This document shows, piece by piece, positions 42,958 through 52,198 of a DNA stretch of 64,000 nt. The first letter of the stretch is position 1. Every line of letters begins with the position of its first letter. The notes below the pieces were generated by a model. The model was not told where the DNA came from. It did no database searches and worked only from the letters and a program-made list of their open reading frames with translations. Made by a program: the position numbers and the translations under genes. This DNA comes from Tahibacter aquaticus (lineage in GTDB: Bacteria > Pseudomonadota > Gammaproteobacteria > Xanthomonadales > Rhodanobacteraceae). Where the stretch lies: assembly GCF_004363655.1 (NCBI RefSeq), contig NZ_SNZH01000007.1:62001-126000 (forward strand), in the 5' to 3' direction.

Positions 42958-43740
42958 CTATTTGCCGGAAAACACCGCTTTGCGTTTTTCCAGGAAAGCC
43001 TGAGTGCCTTCACGCATATCGGCCGTGGAGCAACACAGGGCAAAGGCCTGGCTTTCGAATTCCAGGGCCGGGTCCATGGCGCAGTCCGCGCCCAGGATGA
43101 CGGCGTCGAGGATGCCGGCCAGGGCAATCGGCGCGGCTGCGGCGAGCTGGTCGGTAACGGCCGCGATTTCGTCGTCGAGCCGGTCCGGTGCCACCACCCG
43201 GTTGAGCACGCCAAGAGCGAGGGCGCGCGCGGCGTCGATCGGTGCGCCGAGCAGGCACAGCTCCAGCGCGGCGCTGCGGCCGGCCAGCCGAGTCAGGCGC
43301 TGGGTGCCGCCGAAGCCGGGAATCACGCCGAGATTGATTTCGGGCTGGCCCAGGCGGGCTTTTTCGCTGGCGATGCGCAGATGGCAGCTCATCGCCAGCT
43401 CCATGCCACCGCCCAGGGCAAAGCCCTGGATGCGCGCGACGATGGGCTTGCCGGTACGTTCCATGCCGCGCATCAGGTTCTGTCCGGCACGCGAGAAAGC
43501 CTGCGCCTCGATCGGGCTGAGTTTGGCCAGCTCGGCAATATCGGCCCCGGCAACAAAGGCCTTTTCGCCGGCACCCGCCAGCACGATCACGCGTACGCCG
43601 CTGTCTTCGCGGGCGGCGCGGAAGGCCTGGTCCAGCTCCTGCAAGGTGAGCAAATTCAGCGCGTTGAGCTTGTCGGGCCGGTTGATGACGATGCTGCGGA
43701 CCGCGCCGCGGTCGCTGACAAGCAGATTCTGGTAAGGCAT
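42958..43740 (-). CDS. Enoyl-CoA hydratase (crotonase family)
   Basis: ATG at 43740 has GGAG 5 nt upstream and gives 260 residues. The crotonase fold shows AGAGEKAFVAGADIAELA (oxyanion hole, about 54-71) and IQGFALGGGMELAMSCHLRI (first catalytic Glu, about 113). GQPEINLGVIPGFGGTQRL carries the second Glu, about 133. With both glutamates it should hydrate trans-2-enoyl-CoA, as in beta-oxidation or (R/S)-3-hydroxybutyryl-CoA metabolism. Chain-length preference is unknown. It lies upstream of the pst promoter on the same strand but is separated from it by the Pho box. Confidence 0.9.
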   Translation of the reverse strand: MPYQNLLVSDRGAVRSIVINRPDKLNALNLLTLQELDQAFRAAREDSGVRVIVLAGAGEKAFVAGADIAELAKLSPIEAQAFSRAGQNLMRGMERTGKPIVARIQGFALGGGMELAMSCHLRIASEKARLGQPEINLGVIPGFGGTQRLTRLAGRSAALELCLLGAPIDAARALALGVLNRVVAPDRLDDEIAAVTDQLAAAAPIALAGILDAVILGADCAMDPALEFESQAFALCCSTADMREGTQAFLEKRKAVFSGK

Positions 43741-43957
43741 GAGCGCTCCAGCAGACGGAAAACGCCGATGGTAGCAGGGGGCAGGCGGGCGCCGTTCAGC
43801 TTGGGCTGGGCAGTCTGCGGCGGCCGTGCCGGAAGGAATCCGGCGGAAACCGGCCCTGCGCCGCGGTAGCCGCTGACGGACACCTTCGCTATCATGGCCA
43901 ACTCTTTGCGGCCGCCGCCTCTGGTCCGGCCTTTCGCGTTTTTCATTGGAGGTAAGC

Positions 43958-44638
43958 ATGAATTTGCGTTGGTCTGTCGCCGCAGCGGCGCTGCTCGCGA
44001 CCGGTGTCGTCGTCGCACAGGACACCACGAGTGAGAAAGGCAAGCTGAGCTACTCCATCGGCTATCAGATCGGCAACGATTTCGTCGAGCGCAAGATGGA
44101 CGTGGATATCAACACCATCATTCGTGCGATGCAGGATGGCTACAGCAAGAAGAATCCGGCCATCAGCGAAGAAGCCATGCGCGATGTGCTCGGCAAGATG
44201 CAGCAGAAGATGATGACCGAGGCCAAGGCCGAGTTCGACAAGATCTCGTCCGAGAACAAGGCCAAGAGCCAGCGCTTCATGGCCGAGAACAAGTCGAAGA
44301 AGAACGTGGTTTCGACCCAGTCCGGCCTGCAGTACCGCGTCATCGAGGAAGGCAGCGGCGCCCGCGCCACGGTCAACAGCGATGTCACCGTGCACTACCG
44401 CGGTTCGCTCAGCACCGGCCTGGAATTCGACAGCTCGTTCGCTCGCGGCGAGCCGGTGCATTTCAAGGTGAAAGACGTGATCAAGGGCTGGCAGGAAGCA
44501 CTGCCGCTGATGCGCCAGGGCGACCATTGGCAGCTGTTCGTGCCGCCGGAACTCGCCTACGGCGACCGCGGCCAGCCGCCGCGCATCGGCCCGAACGAGG
44601 CGCTGGTGTTCGAGATCAAGCTGATCGAAGTCAAGTAA
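43958..44638 (+). CDS. FKBP-type peptidyl-prolyl isomerase (FkpA/Mip-like)
   Basis: ATG at 43958 follows GGAGG and gives 226 residues. The signal peptide (RWSVAAAALLATGVVVAQ) is followed by a helical dimerisation region (about 25-115, Lys/Met-rich) and a C-terminal FKBP domain. Visible FKBP motifs are VTVHYRGSLSTGLEFDSSF (about 145), VIKGWQEALPLMRQGDHWQL and PELAYGDRGQPPRIGPNEAL. The layout is that of FkpA, FklB and Mip, homodimeric periplasmic or surface foldases. It is monocistronic with a strong terminator. Confidence 0.93.
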   Translation: MNLRWSVAAAALLATGVVVAQDTTSEKGKLSYSIGYQIGNDFVERKMDVDINTIIRAMQDGYSKKNPAISEEAMRDVLGKMQQKMMTEAKAEFDKISSENKAKSQRFMAENKSKKNVVSTQSGLQYRVIEEGSGARATVNSDVTVHYRGSLSTGLEFDSSFARGEPVHFKVKDVIKGWQEALPLMRQGDHWQLFVPPELAYGDRGQPPRIGPNEALVFEIKLIEVK

Positions 44639-44657
44639 AGCCTGCAAGTTGCAGAAC

Positions 44658-44688
44658 GAAAAAACCGCGCATTGCGCGGTTTTTTCTT
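44658..44688 (+). terminator. Intrinsic terminator after the FKBP gene
   Basis: AAAAACCGCGC and GCGCGGTTTTTT form a perfect stem with a 3-nt loop and a T-run. Confidence 0.9.
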
Positions 44689-44835
44689 TTGTGCCGGAGA
44701 AAATTGAAGCCGGATGCCGATCGGCCCACAATGCGGCGGCATGGGCGAAGCGCATCCAAAGCGGCTGTATGGCAATCCGGTGGCTGACTGCGGCGCCGGC
44801 ATGCGTGCCTGCCGCAACCGCCAGGCGCCGCACCG

Positions 44836-47586
44836 ATGAACAGGTCCGCAGCGCACGCGGCGCAGCTCAATGCGCTGCTGGAGCAAGCGCTTGATCTCGA
44901 CGCGGAACCGCGCCGCGACTTTCTGGCCAGGCTGCGCGACGAGGCCCCGGGCCTGCATGCCGAACTGGCCGAGTTGCTGGCCCTGGCCGAAGCGCCCGCG
45001 CCCTGGCTCGATCCGGCCCAGCTCGACCGGCGTGCCGCGTGGTCGGTGCTAGGCAGCCAGGACATCGGCAGCGAAGCCGGCGAGCGCATCGGGCCGTGGC
45101 GGCTGCTGCGGCGCATCGGCAGCGGTGGCATGGGCAGCGTGTTCGAAGTGTCGCGGGAAGACGGCGGTTTCGCCCAGAGCGCGGCGCTGAAGCTGATCCG
45201 CGCCGACCTTGCCACGCCGGGATTCTTCACCCATTTCGAACGCGAACGCCAGATACTCGCGTCGCTGAATCATCCGGGCGTAGCCCATCTGCTCGACGGT
45301 GGACGGCTCGCCGACGGAAGGCCGTACCTTGTCATGGAATACGTCGATGGCCTGCGCATCGACGACTGGTGCGACGAACGGCGTCTCGACCTCGACGCGC
45401 GCCTGGCCCTGGTAGTGCAGGTTGCCGAAGCGCTCGATCATGCGCATGCGCGCCGCGTCGTGCATCGCGATCTGAAGCCGTCGAACATCGTGGTGACGGG
45501 CGACGGCGTGGTCAAGCTGCTCGACTTCGGCATTGCCAAGGTGTTGCACAGCGATGCGGCGGCTGCGCCGCTACAGCAGACCGCGACGCAGCTGTTCACG
45601 CCGGACTACGCCACGCCCGAGCAGTTGCGCGGCGAGCCCAGCGATGTGTATTCCGATGTCTATCAGCTGGGCCTGCTGCTGTACGAACTTGCCTGTGGCC
45701 AGCGCGCGCAGCAGCCGGCCGACTTGTCTGCGGCGGCGCTGGAGCGCGCCATCTGCCTCGACGATCCGCCGCTGCCCAGTGCCGCCGCGGCGGCCAGTCC
45801 GCCGCAGATCGCGGCCAAGATCGGCGGTCTTGCGCCTGCTGCGCTGGCGCGGCGCCTGCGCAGCGATCTCGACCTGATCGTGATGAAGGCGCTGCGCAAG
45901 CAGCCGTCGCGGCGCTATGCCTCGGTACGCGACCTCGTCGACGACCTGCGCCGCTGGCAGCACCACCGGCCAGTAAGGGCGCGGCCGGAAACGCTGCGTT
46001 ATCGCACGGCGCGCTTCGTGCGCCGGCATGCCTGGGCGGTTGCCGGTGTTGCCGTGCTGTTCGCGCTGACCGCGGCTTATGCGCTGATGGCGACGCTGCA
46101 GGCGCGGGAAATAGCGCGTCAGCGCGATCTCGCCCAGACCGAAGTGCGCAAGGCGCAACAGGTCAAGTCGCTGGTGCTGCGTCTGTTCGAAGGTGCCGAC
46201 CCCGAGCGCGGCGCGGGCGCCGAGCTGAGCGCCCGCGAGCTGCTCGATTTCGGCTGGCAGGCGATCGACGCCGAACTCGATGCGCAGCCTGAAGTACAAG
46301 TGGAACTGTTGACAACCGTCGGCGAAACCTACCGCCAGCTCGGCAGCTACGACAAGGCCGAGCCGCTGTTCAATCGCGCGCGGGAACTGGCCCAGGCCCA
46401 TGTGCAGGTGCCGGCGACCGCGCGCGCCGCCGTGCTGCGCGGCCTGGGCGCCTTGACGACGACGCTGGGCCGCTTCGAAGAAGCCGAAGCATTGCTGCGG
46501 CAGGCCGAGGAGCTGTTCCGGCAGGGCGGACCGTCAGCACAGGCCGACCTGGCCCGGACCATCAACGATCGTGGCGTGCTGGCGCAGATGCGCGCTGACT
46601 ATGTTGGTGCCGAACCCCTGTTCCGCGCCGCCCTCGCCCAGCGCCGCGCCTTGTTCGGCGAGCGGCATCGCGATGTTGCCGAAACCCTGGCCGGGTTGGG
46701 CAACACCTTGCAGGTGCGTGGCGACTATCACGCGGCGGAACCGTTCCTGCGCCAGTCGCTGGCGTTGAACCGGCAACTGCGGCCCGCCGGCCATCCGATC
46801 ATCGCCAGTTCGCTGGCAGCGCTGGCCGAGCTGGAACGCAGTCTTGGCCACTTCGCGGTGGCCGAGGCGCTGTATCGCGAAGCGCTGGCCGATATGAGCA
46901 AGTCGCGCGGTGGCGAACATGTATACACCGCCACGCTGATGAACAATCTCGCGCGCGTGCTGAAGGCGCAGCGCAAGAACGACGAGGCCGAGTCGCTGCT
47001 GCTGCACGCGCTGGCGATACGACGCAAGCAACTGGGCGAGCAGCATCCGACCGTGGCGATGAATCTGGGCGACCTGGGCTGGGTGGTGGAAGGCGCCGGC
47101 AAGCTCGATGCCGCCGAAGGCTATTACCGCGAAGCACTGGCACATTACGCCGCCGATCATCCCTGGCGCTCGTCGGCCGTGTTCAATCTCGGCAGCGTGC
47201 TGGAAAAGCGCGGCGATCTTGCCGGCGCCGAACGGCAGTATCGCGAAGCGCTGGCGGCGCAACGCGAGCAATACGGTGCCGAGCACGAAGTGGTTGGCAT
47301 CGACCTGCGCCAGCTTGGTGTGGTGCTGTCAAAGCAAGGGCGCAAGGACGAGGCACAGGCCTCGCTGCGCCAGGCGCTGCAGATTTTCGAGAAGCGCCTG
47401 GACGCCGACGACCCGCGCATCGCCGATGCGCTGCTGGCGCTGCGCGGCAGCCTGCCCGACGCGCCGGACAGCAAAGCCGAAGCACTGCAGTTGCTGCGCC
47501 GCGCGCATGCCATACGTGTGAAGGCCTACGGTTCGGACGACGCGCGCACGGGCGAACTTGCGGCGCAGCTCGCCCGCGTGCCTTGA
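44836..47586 (+). CDS. Transmembrane Ser/Thr protein kinase with TPR repeats
   Basis: The 916-residue product has the same plan as the kinase at 9953-12556. A helical N-terminus of about 85 residues is followed by a kinase domain with GSGGMGSVFEVS (about 95), AALKLI, HRDLKPSN (about 210) and LLDFGIAKVL (about 229). One membrane span follows (WAVAGVAVLFALTAAYALMA, about 400-419), then about ten TPR-type helical pairs (such as VGETYRQLGSYDKAEPLFNR and NLGDLGWVVEGAGKLDAAEG). Catalytic residues are intact. The TPR region probably senses partners in the periplasm. No ECF gene is adjacent here. It is convergent with, and 12 nt from, the next gene. Confidence 0.93.
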   Translation: MNRSAAHAAQLNALLEQALDLDAEPRRDFLARLRDEAPGLHAELAELLALAEAPAPWLDPAQLDRRAAWSVLGSQDIGSEAGERIGPWRLLRRIGSGGMGSVFEVSREDGGFAQSAALKLIRADLATPGFFTHFERERQILASLNHPGVAHLLDGGRLADGRPYLVMEYVDGLRIDDWCDERRLDLDARLALVVQVAEALDHAHARRVVHRDLKPSNIVVTGDGVVKLLDFGIAKVLHSDAAAAPLQQTATQLFTPDYATPEQLRGEPSDVYSDVYQLGLLLYELACGQRAQQPADLSAAALERAICLDDPPLPSAAAAASPPQIAAKIGGLAPAALARRLRSDLDLIVMKALRKQPSRRYASVRDLVDDLRRWQHHRPVRARPETLRYRTARFVRRHAWAVAGVAVLFALTAAYALMATLQAREIARQRDLAQTEVRKAQQVKSLVLRLFEGADPERGAGAELSARELLDFGWQAIDAELDAQPEVQVELLTTVGETYRQLGSYDKAEPLFNRARELAQAHVQVPATARAAVLRGLGALTTTLGRFEEAEALLRQAEELFRQGGPSAQADLARTINDRGVLAQMRADYVGAEPLFRAALAQRRALFGERHRDVAETLAGLGNTLQVRGDYHAAEPFLRQSLALNRQLRPAGHPIIASSLAALAELERSLGHFAVAEALYREALADMSKSRGGEHVYTATLMNNLARVLKAQRKNDEAESLLLHALAIRRKQLGEQHPTVAMNLGDLGWVVEGAGKLDAAEGYYREALAHYAADHPWRSSAVFNLGSVLEKRGDLAGAERQYREALAAQREQYGAEHEVVGIDLRQLGVVLSKQGRKDEAQASLRQALQIFEKRLDADDPRIADALLALRGSLPDAPDSKAEALQLLRRAHAIRVKAYGSDDARTGELAAQLARVP

Positions 47587-47598
47587 GCAGCGATGGCC

Positions 47599-48420
47599 TC
47601 AGCGGCAACTGCCGCTGACAGTGACCTCGATGCTGTAGTGGTTCGGGTCAGGCTCGCCTTCGATCAGGTTCTCGCCTTCCTCGACCAGGTCGGGCGCATC
47701 GATGTCCAGCATCAGTGTCGAGCCGCCCGGACGCAGGAGGATTGTCGCGGCGAACTGTGTGTCGGTGCCGGGTTCGAGGCCCGGCAGCGCATGCTCTACC
47801 TGCACCGAGCCGTTCGAACTCTGTCGCGTGAGGCGATTCTTTGTCGGCGTCGACGCGCCGCCACCGACGTTGCCCGTGCGGTAGCTGAAAGGAAACGCGC
47901 ACTCGCCACCCTGCGGCTTGCCGTCGGCTGCCGACACGACGATCTGTTCGCCGGTCCAGCTTGCCGACGACGTGCCGATCTGCAACTGGCCCATCGCGAT
48001 CAGATTGGCGATCGGCAGGGCCAGCAGCTGGCCCTGGCCGGGCAGCCCGGTCGGCGGCATTTCGCCCTGGTCGTCGTCGCTGTGGGTGGTGAACTTGCCC
48101 AGCAGGATGCAGCTGCTGCTGTTGCGGGTAGGCACGCGGATCTCGGCCAGGGTCGCACGTCCCGATTTTCCGGTCAGCCAGAGCTGTGCCTGCTCGCGCA
48201 CGGCGGCGCCGGCGCCCAGCGGGCAATTGCTCGGCACGAGCGCGATATCCGGATAGACGAAGGCGCCGTCGTGGCGTGTCAGTGTGGCGCGCAGGCCGCT
48301 TGCTGCAACGCGCTGCAAGCGCAGTTCATAGCCGCGTTCCGGCGTGGTTTCCGCTGCGCCGGCGCTGTCGCCGAGCAGCGCAATGAACAGGATGGCGTAC
48401 GGCAGGCTGCGGAATTTCAT
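47599..48420 (-). CDS. Secreted hypothetical protein, 273 residues
   Basis: ATG at 48420, with AAAGGA upstream, opens on a signal peptide (SLPYAILFIALLGDSAGAAE). The longer frame from 48648 has none. The mature part is beta-rich, with Cys at LVPSNCPLG, NSSSCILLG, QGGECAFPF and SGSCR, so two disulfides are likely. ILLRPGGSTLMLDIDAPDLV suggests a structural or protease-inhibitor-like domain, but no named family is recognised. It is transcribed divergently from the secreted serine protease gene, which invites the unproven idea of a functional pair. Confidence 0.75.
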   Translation of the reverse strand: MKFRSLPYAILFIALLGDSAGAAETTPERGYELRLQRVAASGLRATLTRHDGAFVYPDIALVPSNCPLGAGAAVREQAQLWLTGKSGRATLAEIRVPTRNSSSCILLGKFTTHSDDDQGEMPPTGLPGQGQLLALPIANLIAMGQLQIGTSSASWTGEQIVVSAADGKPQGGECAFPFSYRTGNVGGGASTPTKNRLTRQSSNGSVQVEHALPGLEPGTDTQFAATILLRPGGSTLMLDIDAPDLVEEGENLIEGEPDPNHYSIEVTVSGSCR

Positions 48421-48722
48421 GATCGTTGTCCTTTCAGGGTGCCGCCAGGCCCTGTGCCGGGCGGTCGTCTGCTCTAGTCGCGGTTTCGCGGCAAAACCCG
48501 CCATGACGACAACGATTGCCGGTCTTGCATACGAACGTGGCGGGTTTTTCCCGCGTTCGCCGACTAGTTGTGCTGACAGCGATGAAAAGCGGCCGGCAAG
48601 CACGCGCCGAGACCGACCGCCAGCGCGACGGAGACGTCGCATCCGCATTGTTGTGGAGGAGTGGACTACCCCTGTCAGGTGTCGTCGCGCGTCGACGCTG
48701 CTACTTACCTAAAGGAATCTGT

Positions 48723-49937
48723 ATGAAACGCACTTATTTGTACGCTACGGCCGCGTCGCTGCTGTTCTCCTTCGCCGGTGTCGTGTCGGCCCAGTCCGTC
48801 GAAAGCGCACCGGCGCCGCTGCAGTTCGGCCAGGATCTTCAGGTTGATGCCGGCCTTGCCGCCAAGGCCGGCATTCCGGCGCAGGTATGGCGCTGGGCCG
48901 GCGTCGTCAACGGCGACCGCAGCGATACTGCCGGTAGCGACGGCTCGCGCCGCAAGGGAAGCGACAGCGACGAAGCTGATGCAAAGCACAGCGAAGCCTG
49001 GATCGCGGTCAACGTGAAGACCGGCTACAGCTATCGCGTCGAGGTACCGCGCGAGGTCTCGCACACGTTCTATCGGCAGGCATTACAGGCCGGCCTGACC
49101 GGCAGCAATGCGGGAACTGCCGTCAACGGCAGCGAGGCGGACGCTGCAGGTCTGAAAGGCTGGAGCGACGGCATCGACACGCGCACACGCCGTTTCGACA
49201 ATACGACCTTTCCGTTCCGCGCCATGGGCCAGCTCGGCGGCGGCAATACCAGCGGCTGCTCCGGTACCCTGGTCGGGCGCCGCCACGTGCTGACTGCCGC
49301 GCACTGCCTGTACAACCGCGACAGCGAAACCTGGAGCCTGGGCGCCATCTTCCGTCCGGGCCGCGAAGGCACCTGCAACGATGCCTCCTGCGAGCCCTAC
49401 GGCGAACACACCGGCGAGTGGTTCTTCACACCCGAAGCCTACCGCACCAGCACGAGCTGGGCCGACGACTACGGCATCATGGTGCTCGACACGGCGCCGG
49501 GCGACACCACCGGCTGGCTTGGCTACGTGGCGATCAGCGAATCCAGCCTGCGCGATTACTGCGATGACGACGCTTCCGGCAGCGGCCGCTGCTTCAACCG
49601 TGGCTATCCGGCCTGTGGCCTGTCCGGTGCGCCGGCTTCGTGCCAGCAGGGCTGGGCTTACCAGGATACGAACAACTGCCAGATCGGCAGCTTCAGCTCG
49701 ACCGATGCGGACGGCTGGAAGGCGCGCTATTCGACGGCCTGCGACCTGAGCGGCGGTCATTCCGGTTCAGCCGTCTACACCGACGTGTGGGCCGGCAGCA
49801 GCGACGTTGTAGTCGGTGTCGTCAGCACGCAGACCTGCTCGACCTGCTCGGCCTCCGACGACTTCCCCAATGGCATCCGCCGCATTACGCCGGAAGTGCT
49901 CGACTGGATTGCCTACTTCAAGTCCACCCGGCCGTAA
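48723..49937 (+). CDS. Secreted trypsin-like serine protease (S1/V8 type)
   Basis: ATG at 48723 follows AAAGGAA and gives 404 residues with a signal peptide (YATAASLLFSFAGVVSAQS). A region of about 130 residues looks like a propeptide. The protease domain has the catalytic triad: LTAAHCLYN (His, about 194), WADDYGIMVLDT (Asp, about 248) and LSGGHSGSAVYTD (Ser, about 346). It has several Cys, as in extracellular glutamyl-endopeptidase-like enzymes. Substrate preference cannot be read. It is secreted by the Sec route and followed by a strong terminator. Confidence 0.92.
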   Translation: MKRTYLYATAASLLFSFAGVVSAQSVESAPAPLQFGQDLQVDAGLAAKAGIPAQVWRWAGVVNGDRSDTAGSDGSRRKGSDSDEADAKHSEAWIAVNVKTGYSYRVEVPREVSHTFYRQALQAGLTGSNAGTAVNGSEADAAGLKGWSDGIDTRTRRFDNTTFPFRAMGQLGGGNTSGCSGTLVGRRHVLTAAHCLYNRDSETWSLGAIFRPGREGTCNDASCEPYGEHTGEWFFTPEAYRTSTSWADDYGIMVLDTAPGDTTGWLGYVAISESSLRDYCDDDASGSGRCFNRGYPACGLSGAPASCQQGWAYQDTNNCQIGSFSSTDADGWKARYSTACDLSGGHSGSAVYTDVWAGSSDVVVGVVSTQTCSTCSASDDFPNGIRRITPEVLDWIAYFKSTRP

Positions 49938-49965
49938 CACACCCGGCGAAACGCAGGCAAACCAT

Positions 49966-49994
49966 GGCGCGGGCCTTGCAGCCCGCGCCGTTTT
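49966..49994 (+). terminator. Intrinsic terminator between convergent genes
   Basis: GGCGCGGGC pairs with GCCCGCGCC around 6 nt, followed by GTTTTC. It lies just before the end of the convergent 49995-50366 gene. Confidence 0.8.
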
Positions 49995-50366
49995 CTATTC
50001 GTAGCTGGCGCCGGAAAGCTCGTCCAGCGCCTGCTCCATCTCGGCCTTGATACGGTTGATCAGGCGCATGGCGGGCTCGGCCTCGCCCTTGTCCGGCGAC
50101 TGGCCGGTGGCGACGGCTGCGCCGCGGGCGATGGTATCGGCGTCGCCGTCGTCGACAAATTGCGCAAGGTATACATAGCCACGGGCCAGGCCTTCGCGCA
50201 GTTCCGGGTGGCCAGGGGCGACTTCATGCAGCAGAAAACGCAGCGCGGCGCGGATGCGGTCCTTCGGATAGGGCAGCAGCGATTGGGGCAGCCCGTACAC
50301 GCCGGGAGCGACGTGGGCGAGCACCTTGCCGTAATCGCTGACAACCCGGGTGGCAAGTGCGAGCAT
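49995..50366 (-). CDS. Conserved hypothetical protein, 123 residues
   Basis: ATG at 50366 is chosen (a TTG 6 nt upstream is also possible). The soluble, probably all-helical protein (LPYPKDRIRAALRFLLHEVA at about 31-50, RLINRIKAEMEQALDELSGA near the end) has no recognised motif. It resembles a small uncharacterised family of Lysobacterales. It is divergent from the DUF1289 gene, with shared promoter DNA containing TTGTAATCT near 50394-50402. Confidence 0.65.
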   Translation of the reverse strand: MLALATRVVSDYGKVLAHVAPGVYGLPQSLLPYPKDRIRAALRFLLHEVAPGHPELREGLARGYVYLAQFVDDGDADTIARGAAVATGQSPDKGEAEPAMRLINRIKAEMEQALDELSGASYE

Positions 50367-50431
50367 GCTCAACCGTTGTGCAGTGCAGGGGTGTTGTAAT
50401 CTAGCAACGTAATCGCCACATTCCTACGACG

Positions 50432-50623
50432 ATGTTCTCAGTACAACCCACCGGAATCATCCTCACTCCCTGTATCGGCGTCTGCGCGCTGGACGCGCTG
50501 GGCTATTGCGAAGGCTGCCACCGCACCGGCGCGGAGATCGCCGCCTGGCGCAGCCTCAGCGACGAGCAGCGCCGTCATTTCATGGCCGAAGTGCTGCCGC
50601 AGCGCGAGCGTGAACGTTCATGA
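50432..50623 (+). CDS. DUF1289 family Cys-rich protein
   Basis: The 63-residue protein matches DUF1289: TPCIGVCALDALGYCEGCHR has Cys14, Cys18, Cys26 and Cys29, followed by TGAEIAAWRSLSDEQRR. The Cys set suggests an Fe-S or zinc site. Function is unknown. It is first of three overlapping genes, and its TGA overlaps the next ATG as ATGA. Confidence 0.9.
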   Translation: MFSVQPTGIILTPCIGVCALDALGYCEGCHRTGAEIAAWRSLSDEQRRHFMAEVLPQRERERS

Positions 50624-51237
50624 GCGCCCAGGCCGACAAGGCCGCCGCGCTGAAGCTTTCCCTGCGCACCCTGGACGATCCGCCTTCGCTGCCGGGCTGG
50701 AACCATGCCGAACTGGCCGACCTGCTCGGCGACAGCGTGCGCACGCCGGCCGCAGTGCTGGTGCCGCTCGTGCGGCGCGGCAGCGAATGTTCGGTACTGT
50801 TCACCCGGCGCAACGAAGGCATGCGCACGCATGCCGGCCAGGTGAGTTTTCCGGGCGGACGCATCGAACGCGACGATGCCGACGCGATTGCCGCGGCGGT
50901 GCGCGAAACCGAAGAGGAAACCGGTATCCAGCGCTCGTTGGTGCGGCCGCTGGGCTTTCTCGACTGTTTCGAGACCATCAGCGGTTTCGGCGTCACGCCG
51001 GTAGTCGCCGAGGTGGAGGCGGGCTATACCCTGGCCCCCGACCCGCGCGAAGTGGCCGAAGTGTTCGAAGTTCCTTTGCCTTTTCTGCTCGACGTGGCCA
51101 ATGTGCGGCGCAGCCAGATCGATTGGCGCGGGCGCCGGCGTGAGATCTACGAATACGACTTCGAAGGCCGGCGTATCTGGGGCGCGACCGCCGCCATGCT
51201 GGTGAACCTGTTGCGCCGAATGGAGGCCATGCCGTGA
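50620..51237 (+). CDS. NUDIX hydrolase, CoA pyrophosphatase type
   Basis: The 205-residue protein carries the UPF0035-type motif LFTRRNEGMRTHAGQVSFPG (about 60-79), specific to CoA pyrophosphatases (NudL/YeaB). The NUDIX box runs directly on (GGRIERDDADAIAAAVRETE then EETGI, about 79-103), with the metal-binding Glu residues present. It would split CoA or oxidised CoA to 4'-phosphopantetheine and 3',5'-ADP. It is translationally coupled on both sides (ATGA with DUF1289, GTGA with the sulfurtransferase). Confidence 0.9.
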   Translation: MSAQADKAAALKLSLRTLDDPPSLPGWNHAELADLLGDSVRTPAAVLVPLVRRGSECSVLFTRRNEGMRTHAGQVSFPGGRIERDDADAIAAAVRETEEETGIQRSLVRPLGFLDCFETISGFGVTPVVAEVEAGYTLAPDPREVAEVFEVPLPFLLDVANVRRSQIDWRGRRREIYEYDFEGRRIWGATAAMLVNLLRRMEAMP

Positions 51238-52082
51238 ATTTCACCACCCTGATTTCACCGCAGGAACTCGCCGGCCATTGCGGCAGCGAGGAACTGCTGA
51301 TCGTCGATTGCCGCTTCGAACTGAGCGACACCGCCAAGGGCGAGCAGGCCTGGCGTCAGTCGCATCTGCCCGGTGCGCACTACGCTCATCTGGACCGCGA
51401 TCTGTCCGACCTGCGCAAGAGTGGACTGGGCCGCCACCCGCTGCCCGATATCGACACCTTTGCCGACGTGCTGGTGCGCTGGGGCTGGCGTCCGGACATG
51501 CAGGTCGTCGCCTACGACGACGCCGCGGGTTCCACCGCGGCGCGGCTGTGGTGGATGTTGCGCCTGGTCGGCCATCAGCGTGCGGCCGTGCTCGACGGCG
51601 GTTTCGCCGCATGGTCGGCGACTGGCCTGCCGCTGAGCAACCTGGCGCCACCGCAGGCCGGCGGCGAGGTAGACCTGGCTTTTGCCAAAGATGAAATCGT
51701 ATACGCCGACGAGTTGAGCCGCGGCCTGCACGATGGCAGCGTGCTGCTGCTGGACGCCCGCGGCGGTGCGCGTTTCCGCGGCGAAGTGGAACCGATAGAC
51801 CCGGTCGCCGGGCATATTCCCGGCGCGCGCAACCGGCCGTTCAGCGACAACATGGGCGGCAACGGCCTGTTCAAGCATCCGGATGAACTGCGCGATGAAT
51901 TCGAGACGGTGATAGCCGGCTATGTGCCGGAACAGGTGGTGCATTCCTGTGGCTCCGGCGTCACCGCCTGCCACAACCTGCTGGCGATGGAGCATGCAGG
52001 GCTGGGCGGCTCGCGCATCTTCGCGCCGTCGTGGAGCGGCTGGATCGCCGATCCGGCGCGACCGGTCGCGCGCGGCGCCTGA
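51234..52082 (+). CDS. sseA: Two-domain sulfurtransferase (3-mercaptopyruvate sulfurtransferase/SseA-like)
   Basis: The GTG start at 51234 overlaps the NUDIX stop (GTGA). The 282-residue product has two rhodanese domains. The N-terminal one (LLIVDCRFELSDTAKGEQAW) is inactive, and the C-terminal one carries the active loop HSCGSGVTACHN (Cys about 240). CGSGVT is typical of 3-mercaptopyruvate rather than thiosulfate sulfurtransferases. It transfers sulfane sulfur to acceptors such as thiols. The context is a small stress or redox housekeeping operon. Confidence 0.9.
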   Translation: MNFTTLISPQELAGHCGSEELLIVDCRFELSDTAKGEQAWRQSHLPGAHYAHLDRDLSDLRKSGLGRHPLPDIDTFADVLVRWGWRPDMQVVAYDDAAGSTAARLWWMLRLVGHQRAAVLDGGFAAWSATGLPLSNLAPPQAGGEVDLAFAKDEIVYADELSRGLHDGSVLLLDARGGARFRGEVEPIDPVAGHIPGARNRPFSDNMGGNGLFKHPDELRDEFETVIAGYVPEQVVHSCGSGVTACHNLLAMEHAGLGGSRIFAPSWSGWIADPARPVARGA

Positions 52083-52198
52083 GCGTTGCGCTGCCGGCTT
52101 TTCCTGGTGCGGCGAAATACAGTTCGGCCTGGCCTGGACCGGCAAGACAGCCGGTCCGGCTGGAGGGACGTCTTATGCGAGCCGCGGCAGCGATGGAT

